DNA of 64,000 nt from Rhynchopus euleeides (Eukaryota; Euglenozoa; Diplonemea; Diplonemida; Diplonemidae), in the NCBI GenBank assembly GCA_963210315.1, contig OY723314.1, positions 372,001 to 436,000 of the forward strand. The letters run 5' to 3'. Under the pieces are notes generated by a model that was given only the letters and a program-made list of their open reading frames with translations, was not told the DNA's origin and did not search any database. The first letter of the stretch is position 1, and each line of letters opens with the position of its first letter. Of this stretch, positions 32,816-44,009 are shown in pieces. The position numbers were made by a program, and so were the translations under genes.

Positions 32816-35021
32816 ATGATCAGCTATGGGCTTGCTCAGGGTGACTGCGCCCCGGAGAAGATCGTCTGGGACCAATACCGCGTGTGGAAGGAGAACGTGC
32901 CGAAGCTGTACAGCCACCTGTCAGTGCACCCGACGGAATGGCCCGCCCTCAGCTTGGAGTGGCTCCCTGAGGATGACTGCATGGACGAGCTTGGGTACAG
33001 CCTGAACTACCTGCTGCTGGGAACGCAGGCGTTTGACGACGAGGATCTGACTGCGGAGCAGCAGCAGTGGATGTTCTCGACTGGCCAGAACGAGAAAGAG
33101 CCTGCGCCGAGGACGAAGCCCCGTTCGAACTCCTCGAAGATCTACAACCTCGAGGTGACGCTGCCTTCGGAGTCAGACATGCACCGCTGGGTTCCGGAGG
33201 CCCCTACGCATAACATCGGCCGCTGCACCGTGAAGCAGTGCCTAAAGCACCACGGCGAAGTGAACGCCCTCAAGCACATGCCGCAGAACCCCCATATAGT
33301 CGCCTCCCGCGGCCCTGTTAGGGGCAGCGCCAATTCAACAATCTGCCCGGTGTACATCTACTACCTGGACATGGCGCGCGACCTGACGCAGCCTGGGGCA
33401 ACAGAGGTATGACCATGATGATGACGATGATGCGGTTTGAGCTGTGCATAGTGGGGAAGGGGGGAAGACACGCACGGTTCGGATTAGGGATAGCAAGGCT
33501 GCGGCACAGCTGATTTTTTTTGTGCCAAAGGCAAGTTGGTGAAGGAGGGGCGGGGGGGCGGGGGGGGCGGGAAGGAGGGCTGGGTAGGGCCAGTTGCCCA
33601 GCCCAACACACACATATCCTGCCCCCCCTGGAGACGGGGCGCGTGCCGTTGGGCAAAGCCGCCAACACCTCACTCTGCCCCGCCCACCCCTCCAACAGGA
33701 CGACCTCAACCCTGTCGGCAACCAGAATGGCCCGAGAGAGATCGACTCGTCGCTGATCCTCAACCTGACGGGGCACCGCAGCGAAGGCATGGCCCTCTCC
33801 TGGAACAAGAAGAAGGACGGGCAGCTCGCATCGGGTGCCGACGACGGGCTGGTCCTGGTGTGGGACCTGTCGGGGCCCCTGGCACCGGCCTCCCTCGCCG
33901 GGTATGAGAACGGCGGGGCCAAGTCGGAGCGAGGCATCAACCCGCTGTGCGTGATGCAGGGGCACGAGGGGGCGGTGCAGGCGGTGGACTTCCACCCGCT
34001 CCACCAGCACCTTCTATTCTCTGCGTCGGACGACAGGTGCATCCGCATCTGGGACACGCGCCTCGCCGACAAGGGCAGCATGACGAACGTGCGCAACGCG
34101 CACTCCAGCGCGATCAACTGCATCCAGGCGCACCCCACCGCGGAACACGTCATCGCCACCGCCGGAAAGGACGTCGTCAAAATCTGGGACATGCGTTTCG
34201 AGAGGAGGTCTGAACCCGCCATGACTCTCCGTGGGCACACAGGGGAGATCCTCTCCCTCGAGTGGGCTCCGCACCGCGAGGATGTGCTTGCCACGGGCAG
34301 CATGGATAGGACGGTCATCGTGTGGAATATGGAGAGGAACAGCCAGCCCGAGGGGACCGGGAACGGCAGGATTGATCTGTGCCCGTGGCTGCAGGACACA
34401 TGGCTGGGGCAGTACCTCTACCCACCGCCGAAGCCGGAGCCGATGTTTGATGATATGCACATCCCGAAGGAGGTTATGTTTGTGCACTTCGGGCACACCG
34501 CGCCTGTGACGGACATCTCATGGAACCCCAATGAAGACTGGGTCATGGCATCAGCATCGCAGGACAACTTCCTCCACGTCTGGAAGATGGCGCAGCACGT
34601 CTACGACGAGGAGGCGGATGATGAGGACGGCGACTACGACCTGATGCAGGAGATGCGCCCGGCAGGCGCTGCCATCGCAAACATACATATCCCGCAGAGC
34701 GGCGAGGGGCACGAGTTCTCCGATGCGGGGGAGTGGGGAGGTGCTGCAGGGGGCGAAGCTGCGGCGTCAGCCGCAGCGGTGGCCAGCAGCGGGGGCGTGG
34801 CAAGCAGCGCGGAGGTGCCGGCAGAGGCCCCGCAGCAGCAGGTGGAGGCGGAGGCGCCGGCAGAGGGGCAGCAGCAGGCGCAGCCGGCTGGGGGTCTGCC
34901 GCTGGCGCCGTTTACAGCGCAGCAGCAGCAGCGTGACGAGGAGAAGCGGCAACAGGGGCAGGAGGTGACCGGCCAAGGACAAGGGCAAGGCACGGAGGAT
35001 GTCCAGTTCGAAGCGAATTGA
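32816..35021 (+). CDS. MSI1/RBBP4-like WD40 histone-binding protein (two exons)
   Basis: Exons 32816-33406 and 33699-35021 join in phase 0 (GAG then GAC) to give 637 residues. The intron runs from GTATGA to CCAACAG. The N-terminal helix WDQYRVWKENVPKLYSHL, followed by HPTEWPALSLEWLPED, is the histone-H4-binding signature of the CAF-1 p48/RbAp46/MSI1 family. KHHGEVNALKHMPQNPHIVAS is the family's first WD strand region. Later blades end VLVWDLSG, IRIWDTR, VKIWDMR, VIVWNME and LHVWKMA, and FGHTAPVTDISWNPNEDWV matches the last conserved blade. Family members act in chromatin assembly (CAF-1), PRC2 and deacetylase complexes. The odd part is a C-terminal extension of about 170 residues, Ala/Gln/Glu-rich and probably disordered, where RBBP4 ends soon after the last blade. 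The ATG lies 16 residues before the first helix, a normal spacing. Which complex it joins cannot be read from sequence. Confidence 0.93.
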
Positions 35022-38000
35022 GAAGAGAGAGAGAGGGTGAGAGGGGGTGAGGAGGAGAAGGGGGGGTGGGGTGGGGGTGGATGTGTGGCGTGTTCTCATC
35101 GTTGGGGATAGGGGGGGGGGAGAGGGGGTGCGTGGTGTGGTGTGTTGGTGGAGGCCGGGTTTTTTGGCCACAGGCGGCAAAGAAATATAAAGGTGCCCGG
35201 GGGGAGGGGGGGGGGGGGGCGTGTGGGGTGGAGAGGCTGGAAGAAGCCCGAAAAGGGCTGCCCCCCCCCCCAGGCCCCCGCCCCAGGCCCCAAATACCGT
35301 TGGCCTCCTGTCTCGCTCTGCCCTGGTTTAGAGAGGCGCAGCGGTGGGGTGGGAGGAAAATTCTGAGTCGGGTTGTCCCGTGGCAAACTAGGATGCACGT
35401 GGTGTCCCGCGTTGGTCATGCCTCAACACTCCGTTGTCAAGAACGGAATTTGACACCGCACTAATTTGAGGCATCCTCAATGCAACAAATTCGTATCAAG
35501 CAGTCTCGGGTTTTGTGTGGTTTCGTGTAAACCATGCTCGGAAATGCTCCAGACAACAGCGCATCTCATCCCCTCTCTGAACTTCCTTGCGCTCCTGCAT
35601 CCCAGGCTAGACGCAAAAAAGCAGTGCAAAAAAAACGCCTGTGGCGGTGTGTACAAAATGCAACACCAACGAGCCGAGTTTTTGTTGCGCCAGGGGGGGG
35701 GGGGGTGGGGTGGGGGTGGAGGTGGTTTCCCTTTGCATGCCACCCCCACCCCCCCTTGATCCTATTCTCTTGCGAATTGCAGCCTTGTGCCCCCGACACC
35801 GCCACACAACCTGCATAGCGAATGAATAATAAAGGAGGATCGACCCTTGCGCTTCCCCGTCTACTTCTGCATCACCACACCCCCCCCCCCCCCTCCCCTC
35901 ACACCGCCACAGCCCGCCACCACACCCCTTCCCCATCCCCACCCTCTAAGTTGCCCGCCCTTGCTGCTGCTGTCTTGTGCAAATCTGTTTCGTCGCCTTT
36001 CCTGCTCCCTCCGTCTGATCCGTTGCGTTTTATGCTATTCCTTCATTCCTGATAAATATACCCACTCACCCCACCCCACCCCACCCACGGGGAGGGGGTG
36101 GCCACCTTCACATCCTCTGTCTGTACGCAAGGGCTACCGAAATGACCTGCCAGACTTCACTGTGAGGTCCAACCTCGGGGGCTGGAGCCGGCGGGAGACT
36201 AGACTCTAGAATCGGCCCTGATTCGCTCCCGAAAAAGTAGATGTGTTGTCAGCCGCTTTTCTGAGGGTTTGCATGAGAAAAAAAAATACATCAGATGGGC
36301 CCACCGCACGCACCCGAAGAAATCAGGTGGATTCCGCCACCCGATATTTGAAACTCCCGATTTCACCCCTCCGCAGCGGCGCCCGTGTCTTGAGGGGGTT
36401 GGAGTCAAAAGAAAAAGAAACCGGGCCAAATATTCAACGGGACAGGAAATCCCTGGCTCTCGTGCGCACCTCCCGTGCCACAGGGTTGTCGACAGCCAAA
36501 GAAAATGTGAAGAAGGGGTGGGGGCGGGTATTGCTTGGGAAGACGGGTGCAAACGTACACCCGCCCTCCTGGGAAAGGGGGGGTGGGAGGGTGTGGGGTG
36601 GTATCGGGTGGGAAGTAGAGGGCTCACGTTCTTCATGCGATTTCTGAGTGAAGCCTTCGCATCACTCCAACCCCGCCACGCCCCACCCCATCCCGCCCCC
36701 CGCCCTGCCTGCCTCCGTCTCCCGGACGGTTTACACGCACATCCCACGGGGCATGGTGGTGGGTTTACTGGCACCAATGTACTATGCATGTGCCTCTCTT
36801 CAGTTTGATTCTTTCCTCCGCCCACAGAGATTGCTTTTTTCGGGGAGAAGGGATATGAGAGGTCCATTTTTTACGTCTTTTTTGTGTTCCTGGAGGAGGG
36901 GGGGGGGGGCTGGGGGGTTTTGCCGCTCGGATGTGCAGAAAAAAATTGGTTGCTGTGAAGTGGCACACGGAGTAATGCGCATTATGCCACACATACACAC
37001 ACACACAGTGACGCAGTGACACAGAGCGGCAGGCCAGCCCCCCCTCCCCCTCCCCTCCTGTGTTCTCTCTGCATACCACCCCAGCCATTTGCCTCCCTTT
37101 CCCTTCCCCTTTGCCCCTCCCTCCCCATTTTTTTTCTCATTTGGTTAACATGGGCGGGCGGGGAGGTGTGGTGTGGTGATGGTGGGTTCCGCCTCTGATG
37201 ATGTGTGAGGTGTGCGGTGTATCTTCTTGAGAGGGGGGGGGGGGGGAGGGGGATTTTTTTCGCGACCCGGGTGCCGAAAATGGCGCGTTTTGTGTGGACA
37301 ATTCGCCCTTTTTACGACAACAGAGGGCTGCGGGGTAGCGCTTTGGGGCAACACAAAAAAAAGACGTGTGGGCCTAATATGACGGGGGGCGCTGCGAACA
37401 AATTGTTCATCGTTCAAGGCAAGCCGCCTCATAGGCTGCGGGGTGTTGCCGTGTTGCCTTTGCTCTTGCCCCGATTTGGCACGCACAAACAGAAAGGAAT
37501 ATACGCCAGAGAAATCGCCTGCCTGGCGAATGGACCCACCCCGAACCCCCCTGTGGCACTGTGCGAAGCACCATCAGGACCCTTCCTCCGTCGCCCATCT
37601 CCTTCCAACCGCCCGCCTTTTGTGTGCTTTGATACCCGAGAGGCAAGTGTGCAGCAACCAGCAAGTCTGGTTACAGACCTTGTTTTGAACTTACCTGGCA
37701 CCCCCACTCTCCCACACCCCCTCCTCTCGGTATGCAGGGCTAAGCTGGCCCCCAGGGTAGCAGCGACCCTGCCAGGCAGAGCTGAAAGTTTGCAGGGGTG
37801 GCGTCCGCTCGATTCCCAAAAACAGGAACTGTCCAATTGCCCCCCCCCCCCCCCCCACCTCCTGGCGATCCCGTGCGATGGGCAAAGTTCATGGAAAACA
37901 AAGAAACCGGAAACTTTCTACAGAGTAAAGTCAAAAAAAAGAAACAAAGAAACCTGAAGGAAACAGAAGAAACGAAGTCAAAAAAAAACTCCAAACCGAA

Positions 38001-38666
38001 CAGTCAGGCGGGTGGGGGTGGTGGCAGCAGTTCTGGGGCAGCGTGCGGGATGCTGGTAGTGGTAGACTTTGCGTTGCGGGGATAAACAAAAAGGGGGGCC
38101 TAAAGAAAATAAACTGGTTTTTGCACCCCCGCCCCCTCCCCCCACCAATTCCCCCACAACACACCCCCTGCCAACCTGCATTTGCTGCACGTCATACACC
38201 GCCATGTCGATTCCCTATTCCTCTTGACCCCAGCACGGGGCCAGCATCCCTTCCCACCTGTCGCAAAAAAAGTAACACAGTTGTTTTTGACACACACACA
38301 GACACATGGTGACACATAACGAAGGAACTTCCCCTGGACTCCCCATGGCCGCACTCTCCTGTCCAATCTTGGCCTCCATCTCTCACCACACTTCCACAAC
38401 ACCAACATACAGGCCTACACGCACACCCGCAGTCTCTCTCTCTCTCCCCCACCCATCACCACGCGCTGTTGTTGTGCGGTGTGCAAGCGTACGCCACAGG
38501 CGAGCAAGAGTGTTCTTCTTTATATCCTGGCCTGCCGATCACCTCAGAGCTGACCGAGTGAGAGAAGCAGGGAGGCCGTGCGCAAGGAGGAAGAGGGTGC
38601 AGCTGATCTCCCCACACCACCGCCAGGGGCACTTTTGTTCTCAACCAAAAAAAAAGGGGGCAAACG
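35022..38666. other. Intergenic, no gene supported
   Basis: A 3.6-kb stretch of G/C runs (35205, 35693, 36897, 37230, 37838), pyrimidine-rich blocks and microsatellite-like ACAC. The GATTTGGCACGCACAAACAG phrase near 37466 recalls the motif at 14754 and 53050. A TTTATATCC box at about 38518 lies 150 bp before the next start codon and is a possible promoter element for it. Confidence 0.45.
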
Positions 38667-39059
38667 ATGCAGGGCCCCGAGCGTGACATCATCCTGAAGC
38701 TGCCGCTGGACCTGCCTGAGAGGGAGCGGTGCGACAGCGACAGCGATGACTCGCTGCAGCCGAGGCTCATTACGCTTCTGAGCCCCGCGTCGTCGTTCAC
38801 GCGGTCCTCGCTGTCCTTCCGTGAGGCCGCCTCCATGCTGGATGCTCCGTCTGCTGCTCACCCCTGCTGCACCAACAGCCTGCAGGGCAGCTTCCGCAGG
38901 CTTGACGTCGAAGTGAGCACTTTCGGCCGCAAGTCCCGTCGGAACCACCGCCGCGGGCACAGCCGCACGTCCTCATTTGCCTCCGTGTCATCTGCAGTGA
39001 CAGATGAGTCGTCTTACGCCTCGTCGCTCGCTCCAGAAGAGGTGGGCGAGGTGCGTTGA
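38667..39059 (+). CDS. Ser-rich basic protein of unknown function
   Basis: A 130-residue frame opens with ATG in CAAACGATGC. Its codons share the GC-rich third positions of the confirmed genes. The N-terminal part is acidic (SDSDDSLQPR) and Ser-rich (SPASSFTRSSLSFREAAS), followed by a basic stretch RKSRRNHRRGHSRTSS and another Ser run. I recognise no domain, and it looks largely disordered and possibly phosphorylated. The frame may not end where it appears to: GAGGTGCGT near the stop could be a splice donor, and a strong acceptor-like tract (CT repeat then CAG) lies at about 39135-39158. If so, a following exon would be interrupted by the retroelement that begins at 39202. That is inference only. 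Confidence 0.5.
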   Translation: MQGPERDIILKLPLDLPERERCDSDSDDSLQPRLITLLSPASSFTRSSLSFREAASMLDAPSAAHPCCTNSLQGSFRRLDVEVSTFGRKSRRNHRRGHSRTSSFASVSSAVTDESSYASSLAPEEVGEVR

Positions 39060-39201
39060 GGCGTCGTCGGAGGGTGGTGTATGCAGCTACCACCCCTCTG
39101 TTTAGGTCTTCTTTTCTTGTTGCCGTGGCTTTGCTCTCTCTCTCTCTCTCTCTCTCAGTATCTCCCCAACCCCTCATACCCCCGGTGTGTTTTGCCCTGC
39201 C

Positions 39202-39412
39202 AAAAATCGTACTCCTTTCGCTTTATTATAGACACCCTGTCCAGCAACTGTGGGAGAACAGTTCCGGACTACTTTTTGTTGAGCGCACACTTGCTGTCTC
39301 AAGGCTGTGTTGAGGCCCTGTGAAGTGGCATGAGGTGCTAATCCAAAGCTTCAGTCGTACGATTTCCTTCGTTACTTCGCGACTTCGCTACGCTTCGTCG
39401 CTCGTAACTAGT
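39202..39412 (-). repeat. 211-bp unit, left outer copy
   Basis: Starts AAAAATCGTACTCCTTTCGC and ends CGCTCGTAACTAGT. Almost identical to 44010-44222 and very close to the isolated copy at 56003-56216 on the other strand. Confidence 0.9.
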
Positions 39413-39502
39413 AAAAATCGTACTCCTTTCGCTTTATTATAGACACCCTGTCCAGCAACTGTGGGAGAACAGTTCCGGACTACTTTTTGTTGAGCGCACA
39501 CT
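39413..39502 (-). repeat. 211-bp unit, left partial copy up to the insertion core
   Basis: The first 90 bp of a second unit, ending in the 13-bp core TTGAGCGCACACT (39490-39502), where the retroelement body starts. Confidence 0.9.
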
Positions 39503-39621
39503 GGGTTCCCTCAGGGACCGTGAATACGGCAACTTGACTGAACTGCAGGATGTCTTCCCCCAGGGGTATGAGCACCTTCACGCTGATGGCACGAACATTT
39601 ATGGAACAACACTGGTGCAAT

Positions 39622-41352
39622 TTATACGCGCGGGCAGAGAGCTGCATCCGCGACCCCTGAGGAGGAGACAAACGCGGCGACGACGGGGGGCGGGGGGAGG
39701 GGGGGTGCCCCGAGTCGTGCCTGGGATGCTGAGACCGGGGCGCCCCTGGTGAAGGGGTCAGCGGCCTGCACATGGGTGGGGACCCATTGGGGATCGAGCT
39801 GCAGGCGGCCCCAGTCTGCAATGGCAAAGATCCAGCGCAGAAGCTGGTTTGCGAAATGGTTGCGTGAGTGGCCCACCTTTACGCACGCGACGACACCCGA
39901 GTTGTCGATGTGGAGGGTGACTCGGTGTCCGGGGTGGAGACGCGCTGCGAGCAGCACCGCAGCAGCTGCCGCCAGCATCTCCTTGATGAAGATGTGCGGC
40001 TTCTCCACCGTCGCGAAAGGCGCACGCACGACCAAGTCGGGGGAGACCACGGCCCAGACGCGCTGTGAGGCATCACACCACAGGGCGATTGCTGGGAGAG
40101 GCGGGGGCACGTCCACCCACGCGTTGATCTCCATGGCGGGGAGCTCCTCGACCACCTCGTGCACCACCGAGGGGGAGACCCGCACTTGGTCGTCCCATCC
40201 GAGGAGGGAGCTGCCCACCAGGCGGCTGATCCTGCGAATGCAGGAGAGCGTAGACCACATGTTGCATAGACGGTGCCCCGCGATGTGGCAGAAACGCAGT
40301 GCCCTCCCCGTGACGACACACAATTCCCGCGCTGACAGCGCGCCCGCCTTGAAACGCCCCAGTTCCGGGGAGACGAGGAATGCATTGACCCAGGCCTGGG
40401 AGGGGCGGTATGCATGGAGGGTGAGGTTGAAGTCGATGCCCAGAACAGTGAACCTCCTGAGGGGGACCCCGGCCCCGTCCTCCACTTTGAACTCCGCTCC
40501 CACATGCGCAGCTCGCCGGCGCACGTCCGCATGGCGGGAGACGGCCTCGTCGGCGGTGTTGCCCAGCACAATGAGATTGTCAACCCACACGACACCCCTC
40601 TCCCAGGGAAGGATGACCGACGCTGCTCGATGCGCGATGGTGGGGGCCCAGCACCAGCCCATGCAGAGAGCTGTCAGCCAGTAGGTGCTGTAACGACCCC
40701 TCTCCGGTGCCAGCTTCATCCCGAAGAAAGGGCGCACGTCTGTCGCAAGCGGGATCTGGTAGAACCAGGATCGAAAATCCTCGAGGATGGCATGGTCTGC
40801 AGCCGCGATCCGAGTGGCGGCGACGATGATGTCCGGTAAACCCATGGGCGGCGGGGGACGCATGCATTCGTTGAGCTTTATTGCATTCGTCACCAGACGC
40901 GAACCTCCCGAGGATTTTGCCACCGTGAACTGCGGGAGACACATTTGGATGGAGTCAGATGGGGGCTCGATGACCTCAGCTTGCCGGAGAGTCGGCACGT
41001 GCTTCAACATGTTCCTCGAGATGCTGTTCTTCGCGCCGTACGGGAGAGTGTCGGGGTGCACTGCGCACTGGGCCAGGAAACCTTCCTTTGACCGGATCAC
41101 TTCGATGATGCCTAGTAGGATACCCCCGGTGTCCAGCTCCAGCAGCCTATCCAGGTTCACGCGGTTCTTGGTAATGGGGGCAAGAGGCGCGTCAGAGCGT
41201 GTGGAGGGGGGTGATATGAAACCGCTCTGCGTAGGGAGGCCCACCCGCAGCGATGCATCGTAAGGGAAGATGATGTCTGGGCGAAAATCTGTGCACTCCG
41301 GAGGTGATGGTTGGCTGTAGAAGGCAAAGGGGGAGAGACCCGGAACCCCACT
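39622..41352 (-). CDS. Reverse transcriptase-RNase H region of the retroelement
   Basis: The RT part has FRSWFYQIPLATDVRPFFGM, CMGWCWAPTIAHR and a VWVDN box in place of the usual YxDD, followed by GIDFNL. RNase H follows, with LWCDAS, a KEM acid site, HIDNSGVV and the histidine-containing end WVPTHVQAADPFTRG. This RT type, with Arg/Ala-rich thumb and RNase H fused, fits the DIRS group. The open frame continues upstream to 42651, but there it overlaps the recombinase in another frame and looks like a shadow. Confidence 0.8.
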   Translation of the reverse strand, partial: SGVPGLSPFAFYSQPSPPECTDFRPDIIFPYDASLRVGLPTQSGFISPPSTRSDAPLAPITKNRVNLDRLLELDTGGILLGIIEVIRSKEGFLAQCAVHPDTLPYGAKNSISRNMLKHVPTLRQAEVIEPPSDSIQMCLPQFTVAKSSGGSRLVTNAIKLNECMRPPPPMGLPDIIVAATRIAAADHAILEDFRSWFYQIPLATDVRPFFGMKLAPERGRYSTYWLTALCMGWCWAPTIAHRAASVILPWERGVVWVDNLIVLGNTADEAVSRHADVRRRAAHVGAEFKVEDGAGVPLRRFTVLGIDFNLTLHAYRPSQAWVNAFLVSPELGRFKAGALSARELCVVTGRALRFCHIAGHRLCNMWSTLSCIRRISRLVGSSLLGWDDQVRVSPSVVHEVVEELPAMEINAWVDVPPPLPAIALWCDASQRVWAVVSPDLVVRAPFATVEKPHIFIKEMLAAAAAVLLAARLHPGHRVTLHIDNSGVVACVKVGHSRNHFANQLLRWIFAIADWGRLQLDPQWVPTHVQAADPFTRGAPVSASQARLGAPPLPPPPVVAAFVSSSGVADAALCPRV

Positions 41353-42194
41353 CACTGCCACAGGTCGAGGGACGCTGAGACCCGGACTGCCTCGCGCGCT
41401 GGATGAGCCTTCGCCAGCGGGATGTAGTGGAGGAGGGACTCCACCGTCGCATGGCGGGATACTGACATCATCTCTGCGAGTGAATGGCCCTTCTGCATGA
41501 GGTGCATCAACGCGCCCCGCCGGAGCGAGTGGCCCGACAGCTGGGGGTCCACCCGGCGGAGGGCAGCCACCAACTTCTGCCGCGTCGTGGGGAACGCCGG
41601 CGCGTCTGGAGGAAGAGACCTGCAGCGGGTCTGGAGGAAGTCGAAGGCCTGCGGGGACAGAGCGACACCGGTTGTGCGGCCCAAACGAAAAGGGTCGGAC
41701 TTTCCTCCCGACCAGTCGAAGCCCACGTACGAGTCCTCGAAGGACAGGGCCCGCACGTCGAGCTTCAACAGGTCGCCGACGCGAGCTGCCGCCTTGAAGG
41801 CGACCTCCAAAGCGACGCGCACCACCGGTGACGACTCCCCGTCGATAGCCTGTCGCACCGTGGCCAGGTCGGCGGGCACTGCCTGACGAGAGGGACGGAG
41901 CGCTCCAGACCTCTTGTAGGAGCGCTCCAAGTCCCGGAGCATGGGGGTAGGGTGCTCCAAGAACCCCGCGCGCTTTGCCCACGCCTTCAGGTTCTGCAGG
42001 TACTGCAGAAGGGCTGAGGGCTTGAGGCCATCCACCACCGACTTCTTGCTGAGCCAGAGGAGGATGGCCTCGTCGACCGCGAGGGGGTGCCCCGTCCACG
42101 CCTCCCACTGCACCCGGAAGTCCATCATTCGGCGAGCGACCGAGATCTGGCCCCGCCAAGTCGATGGGGCCAGAGCACCCGATAGGGTTGACAT
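41352..42194 (-). CDS. Tyrosine recombinase of the retroelement
   Basis: A 280-residue protein of the lambda-integrase fold. The active-site set is visible: Arg in AARVGDLL, HSLRR (His-x-x-Arg), then His and the nucleophile Tyr in RHATVESLLHYIP. The N-terminal SAM-like core-binding half includes WRGQISVARRMMDF. In this group the recombinase inserts a circular DNA copy of the element, which leaves no long target duplication. The frame is open throughout. Confidence 0.88.
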   Translation of the reverse strand: MSTLSGALAPSTWRGQISVARRMMDFRVQWEAWTGHPLAVDEAILLWLSKKSVVDGLKPSALLQYLQNLKAWAKRAGFLEHPTPMLRDLERSYKRSGALRPSRQAVPADLATVRQAIDGESSPVVRVALEVAFKAAARVGDLLKLDVRALSFEDSYVGFDWSGGKSDPFRLGRTTGVALSPQAFDFLQTRCRSLPPDAPAFPTTRQKLVAALRRVDPQLSGHSLRRGALMHLMQKGHSLAEMMSVSRHATVESLLHYIPLAKAHPAREAVRVSASLDLWQ

Positions 42195-42385
42195 GGCGTG
42201 GTTGTAGACCTGCCTGACCTGGCCCGGAGAGGTGATCGACTCCTGGTGCCGCGGCCGACCCGGTGCTGGCTTTTTTGGAGATTTTTTTGTCGGCAGTGGA
42301 GGGTGTGTGGTGAGGTGGGTGTGTGGGAGGGGGGGGAGGGATGGGAGGGGGCGGGACGGGGCGGGGGGGCACAGGCTGGTGGGCC

Positions 42386-43885
42386 CTAGTTCCGGCGGTA
42401 GCCCCCCCGGGGGTGCCCGCGAAAATCCGGCTTCCTCTCGGTAACCTCTCGGCGGGCCATCTTGGGAGGGGGGCCGGCGAAAACGGAGCGGTCAGACCGC
42501 TGCCGCTTGGGGCCCTGGCGGGGCTCGAGGGGGCCCGAGGCAGCCTGGAGGGCGGGGGCAGCGAACACGGGCTGTGTGTCCGCAGCGAAAAAAGCGGATT
42601 CCATCTTCCTCGCCCCTGCCGAGTCGCCCCCAGCGGCCCGTTCCAGCACAAAGAGCCTCATGAGCTCCCTGTGGGCCATGTCGCATAAAAATTTGTTCGC
42701 CTCCTCCAGTGTTCCGTGTGTCCCAATCTTGTTCGCCATCGCTTTCAGGTCCGACACACGGTGTGCGGCCTCGATGGACAAACTGGAACCACTGGAGGAG
42801 AGCGGACCGAACCGGACGTCCAGCCCGAGGAGGACTGAAGCCCGCCTGTCCGCAGACATGGTGGCCCACAGAGAAGGCTCAAGGTCCGTGGCGAGAGCGC
42901 CGGGGGCGAGGGAGGACTGGGGAAGCGGGGCCGGGCTGGCGTGGGGAGGGGGGTGGCCCGCAGCGATGGCAGCCCAAGCCTGGTCTGCGCCAAAGCCTGC
43001 TGTGTTTGCCCAAGGTGCACCACCAGACACAAAAGCCGGGTGGGGATCATGCTGAAGCGCGGCGACACCGGGGTGGTGTGCGGCCACAGCCGGTGCGTGG
43101 GGCGGGGGTGCACCGGCATGTGGAGCCTGCCCTGGAACGGGTGGCTGGGCGCTGGGGAGCGCTGGCGCTGGGTGGGGAGCATGTTGCAACGTGGGGATAC
43201 CGGTATAGTGGTATGCCGACACAGCCGGAGCAGGGTGCGGGGGTGCACCGGCGTGCGGAGCCTGCCCTGGGATGGGCGGCTGAGCGGTGACAAACGCTGG
43301 GTGGGGAACATGCTGGAGCGTGGTGACACCGGGAGAGTGGTGTGCCGACACGGCCGGTGCCTGGGGCGGGGGCGCACCGACGTGTGGAGCCTGCCCTGGG
43401 GGGGGCGGCTGAGCTGCAGGAGCACCGGGGGCGGGCGCTGGGAGGGGAGCCTGCTGCAGCGTGTGGACACCGGGGGAGTGGTGAACCAACACGTAAGATG
43501 ATGTGTGGGGGGGGGCACCAGCATGTGCAAACTGCCCGGGGGGGGGCTGCGCTGTCAAAGCACCGGGTGCTGGGTACAAGTTCTGGTGGTGGGGTGCATA
43601 GGCGTACACAGTGGGGTAAGCATGTGTGTTGTGCTGGGCCGGGCTCTGATGAGGGGCCCCCGTGGGCACGGGGTTGGCGGTTTGCGGCGGCGGAAGCTGC
43701 GATGGGGGAATCTGCGGGGGCTCCTGGGGTTCGACTGGTGTCACGGCCACAGGCTCAGCTGCGATGGCCTGGCCCGCGGCGGACTCCTCCTCAGACGGAG
43801 GCGGAGGCGGGGGTGTAGTCTGCGAGGCTTCCTTGGATTTTGGGGTCTTCTTCTTTCTTCCGGCCATTGTTAAACTTGAGCGCAC
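42386..43885 (-). CDS. Gag-like ORF of the retroelement
   Basis: A frame of up to 499 residues at the 5' side of the element. The likely start is MAGRKKK, six residues into the frame. The first 300 residues are Pro/Ala/His-rich with about five imperfect repeats built on APAVSAHHSPG and PGQAPHAGAPP. A more ordered segment (SLWATMSADRRASVLLGLDV to KFLCDMAHRELMRLFVLE) follows, then a basic tail with KRQRSDRS and RGHPRGGYRRN that could bind nucleic acid. The position and basic tail support a Gag role; there is no zinc knuckle. Confidence 0.7.
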   Translation of the reverse strand: MRSSLTMAGRKKKTPKSKEASQTTPPPPPPSEEESAAGQAIAAEPVAVTPVEPQEPPQIPPSQLPPPQTANPVPTGAPHQSPAQHNTHAYPTVYAYAPHHQNLYPAPGALTAQPPPGQFAHAGAPPHTSSYVLVHHSPGVHTLQQAPLPAPAPGAPAAQPPPPGQAPHVGAPPPQAPAVSAHHSPGVTTLQHVPHPAFVTAQPPIPGQAPHAGAPPHPAPAVSAYHYTGIPTLQHAPHPAPALPSAQPPVPGQAPHAGAPPPHAPAVAAHHPGVAALQHDPHPAFVSGGAPWANTAGFGADQAWAAIAAGHPPPHASPAPLPQSSLAPGALATDLEPSLWATMSADRRASVLLGLDVRFGPLSSSGSSLSIEAAHRVSDLKAMANKIGTHGTLEEANKFLCDMAHRELMRLFVLERAAGGDSAGARKMESAFFAADTQPVFAAPALQAASGPLEPRQGPKRQRSDRSVFAGPPPKMARREVTERKPDFRGHPRGGYRRN

Positions 43886-44009
43886 ACTTGCTGTCTCAAG
43901 GCTGTGTTGAGGCCCTGTGAAGTGGCATGAGGTGCTAATCCAAAGCTTCAGTCGTACGATTTCCTTCGTTACTTCGCGACTTCGCTACGCTTCGTCGCTC
44001 GTAACTAGT
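43876..44009 (-). repeat. 211-bp unit, right partial copy from the insertion core
   Basis: Begins with the 13-bp core TTGAGCGCACACT (43876-43888) and runs to the unit end. The left partial (90 bp) plus this one (134 bp) equals one 211-bp unit plus 13 bp. Confidence 0.9.

Noticed and set aside
39749-40684. 311-residue plus-strand frame across the RT region
   Set aside because: It is the antisense shadow of the RT-RNase H coding region in GC-rich DNA.
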